Below are positions 1-5,662 of a DNA stretch of 5,662 nucleotides, piece by piece (within the stretch, counting starts at the first letter, position 1; each line of letters starts with the position of its first letter). The notes beneath the pieces are model-generated. The model saw only the letters and a program-made list of their open reading frames with translations. It was not told where the DNA came from and ran no database searches. The stretch covers positions 1 to 5,662 of the forward strand of contig DMHJ01000178.1 in assembly GCA_003449495.1 (NCBI GenBank), in the 5' to 3' direction. The stretch is from Clostridiales bacterium UBA8153. GTDB taxonomy: Bacteria; Bacillota; Sulfobacillia; UBA8153. The translations under genes were made by a program, and so were the position numbers.

Positions 1-251
1 ACCAAGTCGAATTCTTGGGAAGTGCTGAACTGCAGGGACAAGCGGCACGCCGTGCGGTTGGTGACCTCCAGCAAGAAGGTGGTACCATCTCCCGCGGCCG
101 GGCTGGCGGGATGGGCGGAAAACCTCGCCTCCAGCTCCACGCTTGCATCCTTCCGGGTCCCGGGGTCTGCCAGGGAATGCCTGATCCACCCGGCTCCGGC
201 CGTCAAGAGCGCGAGCGTTAGGAGGACCACTGCCAATCGACGATTACTCAC
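1..251 (-). CDS. Exported BsuPI-domain protein, N-terminal part (runs off the left edge)
   Basis: The minus strand reads open from a GTG at 251 to the window edge, giving 83 residues without a stop. The N-terminus looks like a signal peptide: MSNRR, then a hydrophobic core at about residues 6-21 (LAVVLLTLALLTAGAG), then a plausible signal peptidase I site at SLA|D (residues 26-29). There is no lipobox cysteine. Residues about 59-83 read FLLEVTN..., then FSTSQEFDL (75-83). This fits the BsuPI (intracellular proteinase inhibitor) fold, which usually shows a V-x-N strand followed by an F-x-S-x-Q-x-Y/F-D-F/L motif. The family name comes from a Bacillus subtilis protease inhibitor; in exported relatives the role is generally unknown, so inhibition here is only a possibility. 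The start is set by GGAGG 8 nt upstream; a second in-frame GTG at 260 overlaps that site and is unlikely. The gene is divergent from the kinase pseudogene. The signal peptide and motif are clear; the domain name is moderately sure. Confidence 0.72.
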   Translation of the reverse strand, partial: MSNRRLAVVLLTLALLTAGAGWIRHSLADPGTRKDASVELEARFSAHPASPAAGDGTTFLLEVTNRTACRLSLQFSTSQEFDL

Positions 252-259
252 CCGTTTCA

Positions 260-264
260 CCTCC
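260..264 (-). promoter_or_regulatory. Ribosome binding site of the BsuPI-domain gene
   Basis: The minus strand reads GGAGG here, with 8 nt to the GTG at 251. It decides between the GTG codons at 251 and 260 in favour of 251, because the one at 260 overlaps the site itself. Confidence 0.7.
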
Positions 265-278
265 GGTCTTGGTCCTTA

Positions 279-288
279 GACGCGCGTC
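279..288. repeat. 10-bp perfect palindrome GACGCGCGTC
   Basis: The ten bases are identical to their reverse complement. The palindrome lies 28 bp upstream of the GTG start of the minus-strand BsuPI-domain gene, where an operator or promoter-proximal site could sit. With GC this high, chance occurrence is quite possible, so a regulatory role is inference only. Confidence 0.3.
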
Positions 289-580
289 CCTAACCCTAGG
301 TTCCTGGGCGGGCGAGATCCGGTGGCCGGACCATCCCCGGTAGGGCTGTCTCCCTGGCGGCGGCGACTGATCCCGGGCTCCCCCCGGGCTCGCCAGGCGT
401 TAGCGGTACACGGTGGAGCAGCTCAGCTCTAGGCAACCAAGCTGCAGCCACGCCCAAGACCTGCGGCCTGTCCAAGGCTGGGGCAATCTCACCCGGGCCG
501 GCGACGGGAATCGTCACACTCAGCGACCGATTCGTGATACTCTTCCGGCAGTTGCCAGAACCGGAACCTCCACCACTGCG

Positions 581-673
581 GGTGGCTACCGGTGCCGGCG
601 GAAGTCGCGTGGCGCGCCTGTGGGCGGTAGCCGGCGGTAGCGGGTCTGGATGGTTGTCTGACCGGTAGCCACC
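581..673. repeat. 13-bp perfect inverted repeat, 67-bp spacer
   Basis: GGTGGCTACCGGT at 581-593 is exactly matched by ACCGGTAGCCACC at 661-673. The enclosed 67 bases contain further copies of the core CGGTAGC (625-632 and 635-642) and an 8-bp palindrome GGCGCGCC (611-618). If transcribed, the arms would form a long stem enclosing inner hairpins. The element may be a structured RNA, a REP-like intergenic repeat or a cluster of protein binding sites; the sequence does not decide between them. No U-run follows either arm, so it does not look like an intrinsic terminator. Confidence 0.5.
624..643. repeat. Tandem 10-bp repeat, two copies
   Basis: GCGGTAGCCG is followed directly by GCGGTAGCGG, a match of 9 in 10. 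The same core occurs in the arms of the surrounding inverted repeat, so four copies of the core lie within 93 bp. The 10-bp period would put the two tandem copies on the same face of the helix, as in some repressor sites. Confidence 0.45.
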
Positions 674-722
674 GGGTAGGCGACCGCCCCCCAGGGTGGG
701 TGCCCGGGCCTTCAGTTGGGCA

Positions 723-764
723 TGAGGGTCCCGCCTCTACGGAAAGTGCCGCCCTTGACCCTCA
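723..764. repeat. 8-bp perfect inverted repeat, 26-nt loop
   Basis: TGAGGGTC at 723-730 pairs with GACCCTCA at 757-764. The element lies about 60 bp upstream of the start of the kinase pseudogene. No T-run follows on either strand. It could be a hairpin in the leader of the former kinase transcript, or chance. Confidence 0.3.
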
Positions 765-825
765 GGCAGCTGGGTCCGGTGGGGGCGGAGAACCCTTGAT
801 GCTGCGAAGATAGGGGTAGAGCGTA

Positions 826-1717
826 GTGGGTAAGATGTTTGGCTGCCGGGGCTCGGTAAAATCCGGCCACCGCCCCGGCCCGAGGCTCTTAGCGGTGTAT
901 GCGGCCTTGGCCGTGGAACTGGTGCTCTTAGCGACCTTGACGTTGGCATCCCTCAGGGGATCCTATCACGCGGTGGAGCTCGGCCAGGCCGGGTGGAGAG
1001 TAAGCCGGTCGCCTGCGGGGGTGCTGGCCGCCGGAGCCATCCTGGGGGTGGTGCGCACCGCCAGCCGCTCCAAGAACATCTGGGAGACGGAACCGGCGTT
1101 AGCCTTGGAACGCCATGCTCTGGCCCGCCTGGGCATCCCACCAGATCCGGAACCCTCTAGCCGTGTTCGCCGGTTGCGCCTAGCTGCTGATCCATGCTCG
1201 TGGCCGCGCCTGTTCCCGGGACGCCGTCAGGAGGATCCGGGAGCAGTCGGCCCTCATCGACGGTGCCGTCGCCCAGCTCACGGCCCCAGGCGAGCCGGTG
1301 CTCCTCGTGCGGGACCCGGAGGACCTTCGGGCCCTGTTGCGGGAAGCGGTCCTCAGCTGTGACCGGGACTTCACGGCCAAGGGAGTTACTTGGTGGGTGG
1401 GCGGCGATTTCGGCCCGGTCACCGGCAACTCCCGGTTACTGGGCGAAGCCCTGAGAAACGTGATCATCAATGCCGTTGAGAGCATTGATCTTTGTCGCTG
1501 CGGGCTGGGTGCGGATCACCGGCCGCGGTCCCCTGCCTTGGGAACGCGTCCGGGCATTTGACATCGGGTATACCACCAAGCCCCATGCACTGGGCATGGG
1601 CCGGCCCGTGACCCGGGCGGTGCTGGGGGTTACCGGGGGACCATCCGGCTTGAGCCTGGCGCCGGGCCGCATGCGGGCACCTGGGCCATCATCAGCCTGC
1701 CCGGTCCCCGCGCGTGA
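826..1717 (+). pseudogene. Decayed membrane sensor histidine kinase
   Basis: A complete kinase can be traced over three reading frames. From the GTG at 826 (weak AGGGG site 8 nt upstream), frame 1 encodes one clear transmembrane segment (about residues 21-43, nt 886-954) and a linker ending in ALARLG. Frame 2 takes over near 1130 and gives the phospho-acceptor H box HQIRNPLAVFAG, with the His codon at 1139-1141. It continues after an in-frame TAG at 1181-1183, where C-A-stop-L-L suggests a former CAG Gln codon, through the dimerisation helix to the N box RNVIINAVES (1454-1483). Frame 3 follows from about 1490, with GRGPL at the G1 box (1521-1535) and FDIGYTTKPHALGMG (F and G2 boxes, 1557-1601). 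Frame 2 returns after the G-run at 1635-1639 with GTWAIISLPGPRA and the stop at 1715-1717. About 8-9 codons appear lost between N and G1 boxes, and the G1 Asp reads Gly. No adjacent response regulator is seen. The family is sure; the original signal is unknown. Confidence 0.85.
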
Positions 1718-1994
1718 CCCTCCGGCCGGCACCCGGAAGACCCGGCCGCTATTCTCGCCGTGTGCTTGCGGGTCTGGGCCCGGTCATCCCACCGGGACGA
1801 CCCCTGAGGCGCCGGCTCCCGGCGCGACCTTGGCCGGGCTCCGCCGGCGGTGCCGGGCCGCTTCCGGAGCAAGCTGGGTGGCCGGTTAGTACGGCCAGCA
1901 GGAACCGGTGCCCTGGAGAAGAATTGGACGGGTTGGCCAGGTGCTTCCTGCCATGCCGTATTTCGAGGTGGAGTGTAAAGGAGGCGTGCAGCTG
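1718..1994. other. Intergenic region upstream of tdh, no gene recognised
   Basis: This stretch of about 280 bp lies between the kinase pseudogene and tdh. All frames are largely open because of the GC content, but none gives a recognisable protein, and I see no response-regulator remnant. A weak stem AGACCC (1738-1743) / GGGTCT (1770-1775) is present without a T-run. The tdh promoter should lie here, but the candidates (TTGGAC at 1924, TTGGCC at 1933, TATTT at 1959) do not combine into a good sigma-A promoter. Confidence 0.5.
1977..1984 (+). promoter_or_regulatory. Ribosome binding site of tdh
   Basis: AAAGGAGG ends 10 nt before the GTG at 1995 and only 1 nt before another in-frame GTG at 1986. 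The spacing therefore selects 1995 and excludes the longer open frame that begins at 1908. Confidence 0.75.
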
Positions 1995-3023
1995 GTGCGA
2001 GCCGTGGTGAAACTGGAGCCGGGACCGGGAGCTGAACTCACCGAAGTAGCGGTGCCCAGACCGGGACCCGGGCAGATTTTGGTCAAGGTGTTGGCTACCT
2101 CCATTTGCGGGAGCGACCTTCACATCTACACCTGGAACCGCTGGGCCCAGGAGCGGATCAAGCCGCCGCTGGTGCTCGGTCACGAATGCAGCGGCCGGGT
2201 GGTGGAGCTAGGACCCGGGGTGAATATGGTCAGCGTGGGAGATTTGGTTTCGGCCGAGACTCACGTGGTGTGCGGCAAGTGCTACCAGTGCCGCACCGGG
2301 AATGCCCATATCTGCATTGACACTGCCATTCTGGGCGTGGACCGGGATGGCTCCTTCGCCGACTACGTGGTGATCCCGCAGGAGAATGCTTGGGTAAACC
2401 CGCCCGCTTTGCCGCCGGCCGTGGCTTCGATCCAGGAACCGTTTGGCAATGCCGTCCACACGGTACTGGCCGGGCCGGTGGCCGGATGCAGCCTGGCCGT
2501 ACTCGGGTGCGGTCCCATCGGCCTTGCCTCGGTAGCCATTGCCAAAGCATGCGGTGCCGCCAGGATTTACGCCACCGACATCAACCCCTACCGGCTGGAG
2601 CTGGCCCGGGCCATGGGGGCCGACGCCACCCTACAGGTGGGGCAGGTAGACGCGGTCAAGGGCATCCTGGAGGAGACCTCCGGTCACGGGGTAGACGCGG
2701 TGCTGGAGATGTCCGGCTCCACCCAGGCCGTGCAAGATGCCCTCAAGCTGGTCCGGCGGGGCGGGCGCGTATCGCTTCTGGGCATTCCGTCCCGGCCCGT
2801 CGAGTTGGACCTGGCCGAAGACTTGGTGATGAAGGGCGTGACCTTCCAGGGCATTGCCGGCAGGCGCATGTACGAAACCTGGTACCAGACCCGGGGGCTA
2901 CTGGGTTCCGGACGGGTGAACCTCGGTCCTCTCATCACCCACGAGCTACCCCTGGGCGACTTCGCCCGGGGCATGGAGCTGATGGCCTCGGGGCAATGCG
3001 GAAAAGTGGTGCTTTATCCCTGA
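1995..3023 (+). CDS. tdh: L-threonine 3-dehydrogenase (zinc, NAD-dependent)
   Basis: This cytosolic zinc alcohol-dehydrogenase-family enzyme oxidises L-threonine to 2-amino-3-ketobutyrate with NAD+. The protein has 342 residues, close to the 341 of E. coli Tdh. The catalytic-zinc region reads ICGSDLHIY, with Cys38, Ser40 (Thr in E. coli) and His43, followed by GHE at 62-64. The structural-zinc cysteines are at 93, 96, 99 and 107 (CGKCYQC...C). The Tdh-typical EPFGNAVHT is at 148-156. The Rossmann fingerprint GCGPIG is at 170-175, and Asp194 in ATDINPYRL points to NAD rather than NADP. The motif METWY/YETWY-like segment and ITHELPL near the C-terminus also match the family. The GTG at 1995 is chosen for its ribosome binding site, for its length, and because MRAVVK is a typical start; the frame stays open upstream to 1908 without support. 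kbl follows after 25 bp, which confirms the threonine pathway over other polyol dehydrogenases of this superfamily. Confidence 0.93.
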   Translation: MRAVVKLEPGPGAELTEVAVPRPGPGQILVKVLATSICGSDLHIYTWNRWAQERIKPPLVLGHECSGRVVELGPGVNMVSVGDLVSAETHVVCGKCYQCRTGNAHICIDTAILGVDRDGSFADYVVIPQENAWVNPPALPPAVASIQEPFGNAVHTVLAGPVAGCSLAVLGCGPIGLASVAIAKACGAARIYATDINPYRLELARAMGADATLQVGQVDAVKGILEETSGHGVDAVLEMSGSTQAVQDALKLVRRGGRVSLLGIPSRPVELDLAEDLVMKGVTFQGIAGRRMYETWYQTRGLLGSGRVNLGPLITHELPLGDFARGMELMASGQCGKVVLYP

Positions 3024-3048
3024 CCTGAACGCACGGGAGGAGCTGGAT

Positions 3049-4224
3049 ATGGATAGATTGGGCTTTCTCGTCGAGGAAGTGGAGGCCCTCAAGGAGCAGG
3101 GCCTGTACAACACCATCCGCACCATCGCCTCGGCCCAAGGCGCATGGTTCGAAGTTGACGGCAGGCGCGTACTCAACTTGTGCTCCAACAACTACCTGGG
3201 CTTTGCCGACCACCCTCGTCTCAAAGCCGCCGCCAAGCGGGCCATCGATGCCTTCGGCGTCGGGCCGGGGGCGGTGCGGTCCATATCGGGCACCCAATCC
3301 CTGCACTTGGAGTTGGAGCAACGCCTGGCCACGTTCAAAGGTACCGAGGCCACCATACTGCTGCAGGCGGGCTTTTCGGCCAACTTGGCCGTGCTGCCTC
3401 TGCTGGTGGGACCCGAGGATGTGATCTTCTCCGATGAGCTGAACCATGCCAGCATCATCGACGGATGCCGGTTGAGCCGGGCCAAGGTCGTGCGCTATAC
3501 CCATAGCGACCCGGACAGCCTGCGGCAACAGCTGGCCGACCACTCCCAGGCGCGTCGCCGGCTGGTGGTGACCGATGGGGTGTTCAGCATGGACGGGGAC
3601 ATCGCACCCTTGCCCGCGCTGCTGGAGGTGGCCGCGGAGTTCGACGCTTTGACCATGGTAGACGATGCTCACGGCGAGGGCGTCATGGGAGCTGGCGGGC
3701 GCGGGATCGTGGACCACTACGGTTTGGTTGGCCGCATTGACGTCGAGGTGGGCACCCTGTCCAAGGCCTTTGGCGTGATGGGAGGATTCGTGTCCGGCAG
3801 TGCGGCCCTCATCGAGTATATGAAGCAGCGGGGGAGACCGTTTCTGTTCTCCACCGGCCTGACTCCGGCCGACACCGGGGCCGCCCTGGAAGCCGTAAAG
3901 ATCCTTGAAGAAAGCGACGAGCCGGTGCGCAGACTATGGGAGAACACCCATTACTTCCGCTCCGGGCTGAAAGCCCTGGGCTTTGACACCGGGCACAGCG
4001 GTACCCCCATCATACCGGTGATGGTGGGCGATGCGCGCCAGTCGGCGGAGCTGAGCCGGCGGCTGTTTGCCGGCCGGGTGTTTGCCCAGTCCATCGCGTT
4101 TCCCACCGTCCCCCGGGGCAAAGCCCGCATCCGGGTGATGAACTCGGCGGTGCACAGCCGCGAGGACCTGGATTTCGCCTTGGCCGGGTTCGAGAAGGCC
4201 GGGCGCGAGCTGGGTCTGATCTAA
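3049..4224 (+). CDS. kbl: 2-amino-3-ketobutyrate CoA ligase (glycine C-acetyltransferase)
   Basis: This PLP enzyme of the alpha-oxoamine synthase family converts 2-amino-3-ketobutyrate and CoA to glycine and acetyl-CoA, the step after Tdh. The protein has 391 residues (E. coli Kbl has 398). Visible family marks are [13 protein letters not shown] near residue 45, [17 protein letters not shown] near 70-86, NHASIIDG with His133 (stacks on the PLP ring in the family), [21 protein letters not shown] with Asp205 and His208, and GTLSKAFG with the PLP-binding Lys239. The SKAFG form resembles Bacillus-type Kbl rather than the GKALG form of E. coli. The ATG has GGAGG 8 nt upstream. The sister enzymes BioF, HemA and serine palmitoyltransferase share these motifs; the position 25 bp after tdh decides for Kbl. 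The unstable ketobutyrate intermediate makes paired expression with Tdh sensible. All catalytic residues are present. Confidence 0.93.
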   Translation: MDRLGFLVEEVEALKEQGLYNTIRTIASAQGAWFEVDGRRVLNLCSNNYLGFADHPRLKAAAKRAIDAFGVGPGAVRSISGTQSLHLELEQRLATFKGTEATILLQAGFSANLAVLPLLVGPEDVIFSDELNHASIIDGCRLSRAKVVRYTHSDPDSLRQQLADHSQARRRLVVTDGVFSMDGDIAPLPALLEVAAEFDALTMVDDAHGEGVMGAGGRGIVDHYGLVGRIDVEVGTLSKAFGVMGGFVSGSAALIEYMKQRGRPFLFSTGLTPADTGAALEAVKILEESDEPVRRLWENTHYFRSGLKALGFDTGHSGTPIIPVMVGDARQSAELSRRLFAGRVFAQSIAFPTVPRGKARIRVMNSAVHSREDLDFALAGFEKAGRELGLI

Positions 4225-4284
4225 CCGTGGTATCTCCCGGAGAACTTAGAGTATACAGCTAGGGTGCGCGCATAGAGGAGCCGG
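4225..4284. other. 60-bp gap between kbl and trmK
   Basis: A small TCTCC/GGAGA inverted repeat at about 4232-4242 has a one-base loop and no T-run, so it is not a credible terminator. GTATAC at 4251-4256 resembles a -10 box but has no good -35 partner. Read-through from kbl into trmK is therefore possible, but a weak internal promoter cannot be excluded. Confidence 0.35.
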
Positions 4285-5004
4285 GTGTTGCTGAAAGGTC
4301 GACTCAAGGCCGTGATGGACCTGGTGCCCGAGTGCCGGGTGGCGGCCGATGTGGCAACCGGCGACGGCCGGCTGGCAGTGGCGCTGGTGCAGTCGGGCCG
4401 GGCCCGGCGCGCCATCGCCTCGGACCGCACAGCTGGTCCGCTCGCGGCCGCGTCCCGGCGGGTTTTGGCTGCGGGAGTGCAGGCGGCCGTTGAGCTCAGG
4501 CTCGGAGACGGCCTGGAGGTCCTGTGCCCTGGGGAGGCTGAGATCATAGTCATCGCCGGCCTGGGAGGTGAGACTATGGCCGGCATACTGGAGCGGGGGC
4601 AGGACATAGTGGGCGATTGCCGCCGCTTAGTATTGCAGCCGCTCAAAGATCCCTCCCGGGTAAGGCGGTGGCTGCGCCGCCGGGATATGCGCATCGCTTG
4701 CGAAGAACTGGTCCGGGAAGCCGGTCGCTACTACCACGTGGTGGCGGCAGAGCCCGGGGGACCGGCGCCTGCCTGGATACGAGAGTTGGGCGAACTCAAT
4801 GATGAGCTGGGAGGCTGGCTCATCGCTCATGGACACCCCCTACTACCCGGCCTATTAGACCAGAAACTGGGTGAGTGCCGTCAGGTGTTGGGCAGCCTGG
4901 AGCGGGCGGGCATCACCGCGCGCCGCCGGTGGGAGCTAAGACAGGCCAGGTTGGAGGAGGCGGAAAGATGCTGGCAACGGTCGCGGCAGTCCTGGGGATC
5001 ATAG
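4285..5004 (+). CDS. trmK: tRNA (adenine(22)-N(1))-methyltransferase family protein TrmK, divergent
   Basis: TrmK uses S-adenosylmethionine to methylate N1 of adenine 22 in the D-arm region of tRNAs. The 239 residues match the family in layout: a short LKGRLKAVMDLVP start, motif I region AADVATGDGRLA (20-31), RLGDGLEV, IVIAGLGGETMAGIL (motif IV, family form IAGMGG), VLQPLKDPSRVRRWL, YYHVVAAEPG, and a charged, helical C-terminus that suits the family's coiled-coil domain. Motif I is unusual: the family generally reads D-I/V-G-x-D-H-x-Y-L, while here it is DVATGDGRL, so the conserved Asp-His and Tyr are lost. Activity or substrate may differ. The start is GTG 4285 or TTG 4288; AGAGGAG at 4274-4280 fits the TTG spacing (7 nt) better, so the start is uncertain by one codon. 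The 3' end overlaps the next gene by 37 bp. In many Firmicutes trmK and nif3 lie together near rpoD/sigA; here they follow kbl. Confidence 0.82.
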   Translation: MLLKGRLKAVMDLVPECRVAADVATGDGRLAVALVQSGRARRAIASDRTAGPLAAASRRVLAAGVQAAVELRLGDGLEVLCPGEAEIIVIAGLGGETMAGILERGQDIVGDCRRLVLQPLKDPSRVRRWLRRRDMRIACEELVREAGRYYHVVAAEPGGPAPAWIRELGELNDELGGWLIAHGHPLLPGLLDQKLGECRQVLGSLERAGITARRRWELRQARLEEAERCWQRSRQSWGS

Positions 5005-5662
5005 AGGAGTGGGCGGCCCCGGAAGCAGACCATCCCGGCCTACTTACCGGCTGCCCGGCGGACGTTTCCGCCCATGTCCTGGTCGGTCTTGACCTCACCC
5101 CGGGCCTGGTGGAGGCGGCGCCGTCCGGCGCCCTGCTGGTCAGCCGGCACTCACCCTTGACCTGCGCGCCCTACACCCTGCGTACCGATGAACCCGCCGG
5201 CCGCCTCCTAGCCAGCGCGGTGCAAAAGGGCCTGGCCATATACCTCACCCCTCCTAACCTGCGGTTATCCCCCGGCGGCCCGGCCGACGCCTTGGCCGGA
5301 GCCCTGGGACTGGAGGAGACGGCGCCGCTCTCTCCCCACGCGACCGGATGCCACTTCAAACTGGTGGTGTTTGTTCCCTGCGGTCACGAAGATGCTGTGA
5401 GATCCGCTATGGCCACGGCCGGCGCTGGATGGATTGGCCACTACAGCCACTGCACATTCCAAAGCCAAGGGCAGGGGACTTTCCTGCCCCGGGTCGGCGC
5501 GGACCCGTTCCTGGGGCAGGTGGGGACGCTGGCCAAGGTAGACGAGTGGCGTCTGGAGACCATCGTCCCGGCAGACCGGTGGGATGCGGTGCGTGCGGCG
5601 ATGGTGGCAGCCCACCCCTATGAAGAAGTGGCCCACGACCTCTACCGGCTGGAAAACCCCGG
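4968..5662 (+). CDS. Nif3/YqfO-family dinuclear-metal-centre-type protein, 5' part (runs off the right edge)
   Basis: 231 residues are visible of an expected total near 370. Residues 1-125 resemble the first Nif3 half: VLVGLDLTPGLVEAA, LRTDEPAGRLLASAV, then LSPGGPADALAGALGL. Residues about 129-230 are the inserted YqfO (PII/CutA-like) domain, well conserved: KLVVFVP (131-137), GAGWIGHYSHCTFQSQGQGTF, and AHPYEEV (HPYEE at 216-220). The Nif3 half is oddly degenerate. The usual W-D-N-x-G-L reads ADHPGL (20-25); the HHP metal motif reads RHSP (60-63); and H-T-N-L-D reads PPNLR (95-99). At least one His and the Asp that normally bind the two metals are therefore replaced, so the metal centre may be altered or absent. 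The C-terminal His/Glu ligand motif lies outside the window. The biochemical role of the family is unsettled; GTP cyclohydrolase and regulatory roles have been proposed. The ATG has GGAGG 7 nt upstream and lies 37 bp inside trmK, suggesting translational coupling. Confidence 0.85.
   Translation, partial: MLATVAAVLGIIEEWAAPEADHPGLLTGCPADVSAHVLVGLDLTPGLVEAAPSGALLVSRHSPLTCAPYTLRTDEPAGRLLASAVQKGLAIYLTPPNLRLSPGGPADALAGALGLEETAPLSPHATGCHFKLVVFVPCGHEDAVRSAMATAGAGWIGHYSHCTFQSQGQGTFLPRVGADPFLGQVGTLAKVDEWRLETIVPADRWDAVRAAMVAAHPYEEVAHDLYRLENP

Larger units (their letters stand above)
252..825. other. Divergent intergenic spacer with repeats, no gene recognised
   Basis: This stretch of about 570 bp separates the minus-strand BsuPI-domain gene from the plus-strand kinase pseudogene. 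Short open frames exist on both strands, as expected at this GC content, but none combines a ribosome binding site, a start codon and a protein pattern I recognise. It holds a 10-bp palindrome (279-288), direct CCCGGGCTC repeats near 372-390, a 13-bp inverted repeat (581-673), a 10-bp tandem repeat (624-643) and an 8-bp inverted repeat (723-764). I checked it by eye for T-box, cobalamin, c-di-GMP, SAM, TPP and glycine riboswitch cores and for RNase P RNA and tmRNA cores, and found no match. It probably holds the promoters of both flanking genes, but no convincing -35/-10 pair stands out. Confidence 0.6.

Noticed and set aside
296..517. Minus-strand frame of 73 residues upstream of the BsuPI-domain gene
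   Set aside because: No ribosome binding site or protein pattern; rich in Pro, Gly and Ala as expected from frame-shifted GC-rich DNA.
624..660. GGTAGCGGG resembling the 3' part of a c-di-GMP-I (GEMM) riboswitch
   Set aside because: The conserved 5' half and the tetraloop/receptor parts are absent, and the similarity is confined to a few bases that belong to the local tandem repeat.
489..761. Open minus-strand frame of 91 codons with a Trp-rich stretch (PQWWRFRFWQLPEE)
   Set aside because: It has no ATG, GTG or TTG start in a sensible place and no recognisable family; in DNA this GC-rich such open stretches are common.
1924..1963. Sigma-A promoter for tdh (TTGGAC or TTGGCC with TATTT)
   Set aside because: The -35 boxes are poor and the spacings (about 19 to 28 bp) do not fit a standard promoter.
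1908..1994. N-terminal extension of tdh from GTG 1908 or ATG 1953
   Set aside because: Neither codon has a good ribosome binding site, the extra residues are outside the family's usual start, and AAAGGAGG lies directly before the GTG at 1995.
1718..1994. Glycine riboswitch or T-box before the threonine/glycine genes
   Set aside because: None of the conserved cores of either element is visible in the region.
2390..3028. Plus-strand frame of 212 residues inside tdh
   Set aside because: It overlaps the confidently assigned tdh frame, and its Arg/Gly/Pro-rich composition is that of a shifted frame.
2935..3717. Long minus-strand frame of 260 residues opposite the tdh end and kbl
   Set aside because: It is antisense to the well-supported kbl gene, has no ribosome binding site and no recognisable domain; a shadow of kbl codon bias.

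Overview
The window is GC-rich DNA. The codon usage, the strong GGAGG ribosome binding sites and the trmK–nif3 (yqfN–yqfO type) gene pair suggest a high-GC member of the Bacillota (Firmicutes), perhaps a Moorella-, Desulfotomaculum- or Limnochordia-like lineage. The sequence alone does not fix the genus.

Layout. (1) Positions 1-251, minus strand: the start of an exported protein with a BsuPI-type (intracellular proteinase inhibitor-like) domain, cut by the left edge. (2) Positions 252-825: a divergent non-coding spacer of about 570 bp holding a 10-bp palindrome, a 13-bp inverted repeat enclosing copies of the core CGGTAGC, and a second 8-bp inverted repeat. (3) Positions 826-1717, plus strand: a decayed membrane sensor histidine kinase. 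Its transmembrane segment, H box, N box, F/G2 boxes and C-terminus can all be read, but they are spread over three frames and interrupted by a stop codon. (4) Positions 1718-1994: no recognisable gene. (5) Positions 1995-4224, plus strand: tdh and kbl, 25 bp apart, a two-enzyme threonine-to-glycine pathway. (6) Positions 4285-5662, plus strand: trmK (tRNA adenine-22 N1 methyltransferase family) and the start of a Nif3/YqfO-family gene, overlapping by 37 bp and cut by the right edge.

How the genes work together. Tdh oxidises L-threonine to 2-amino-3-ketobutyrate. Kbl cleaves this with CoA to glycine and acetyl-CoA. trmK and nif3 follow in the same direction after 60 bp with no convincing terminator, so all four plus-strand genes may share a transcript, although their functions are unrelated. 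The histidine kinase is almost certainly non-functional.

The most notable points are the reconstructible kinase pseudogene, the loss of signature residues in both TrmK (motif I) and the Nif3-family protein (metal-ligand positions), and the repeat-rich spacer. I found no clear evidence of a wholly new system, CRISPR array, mobile element or RNA gene.
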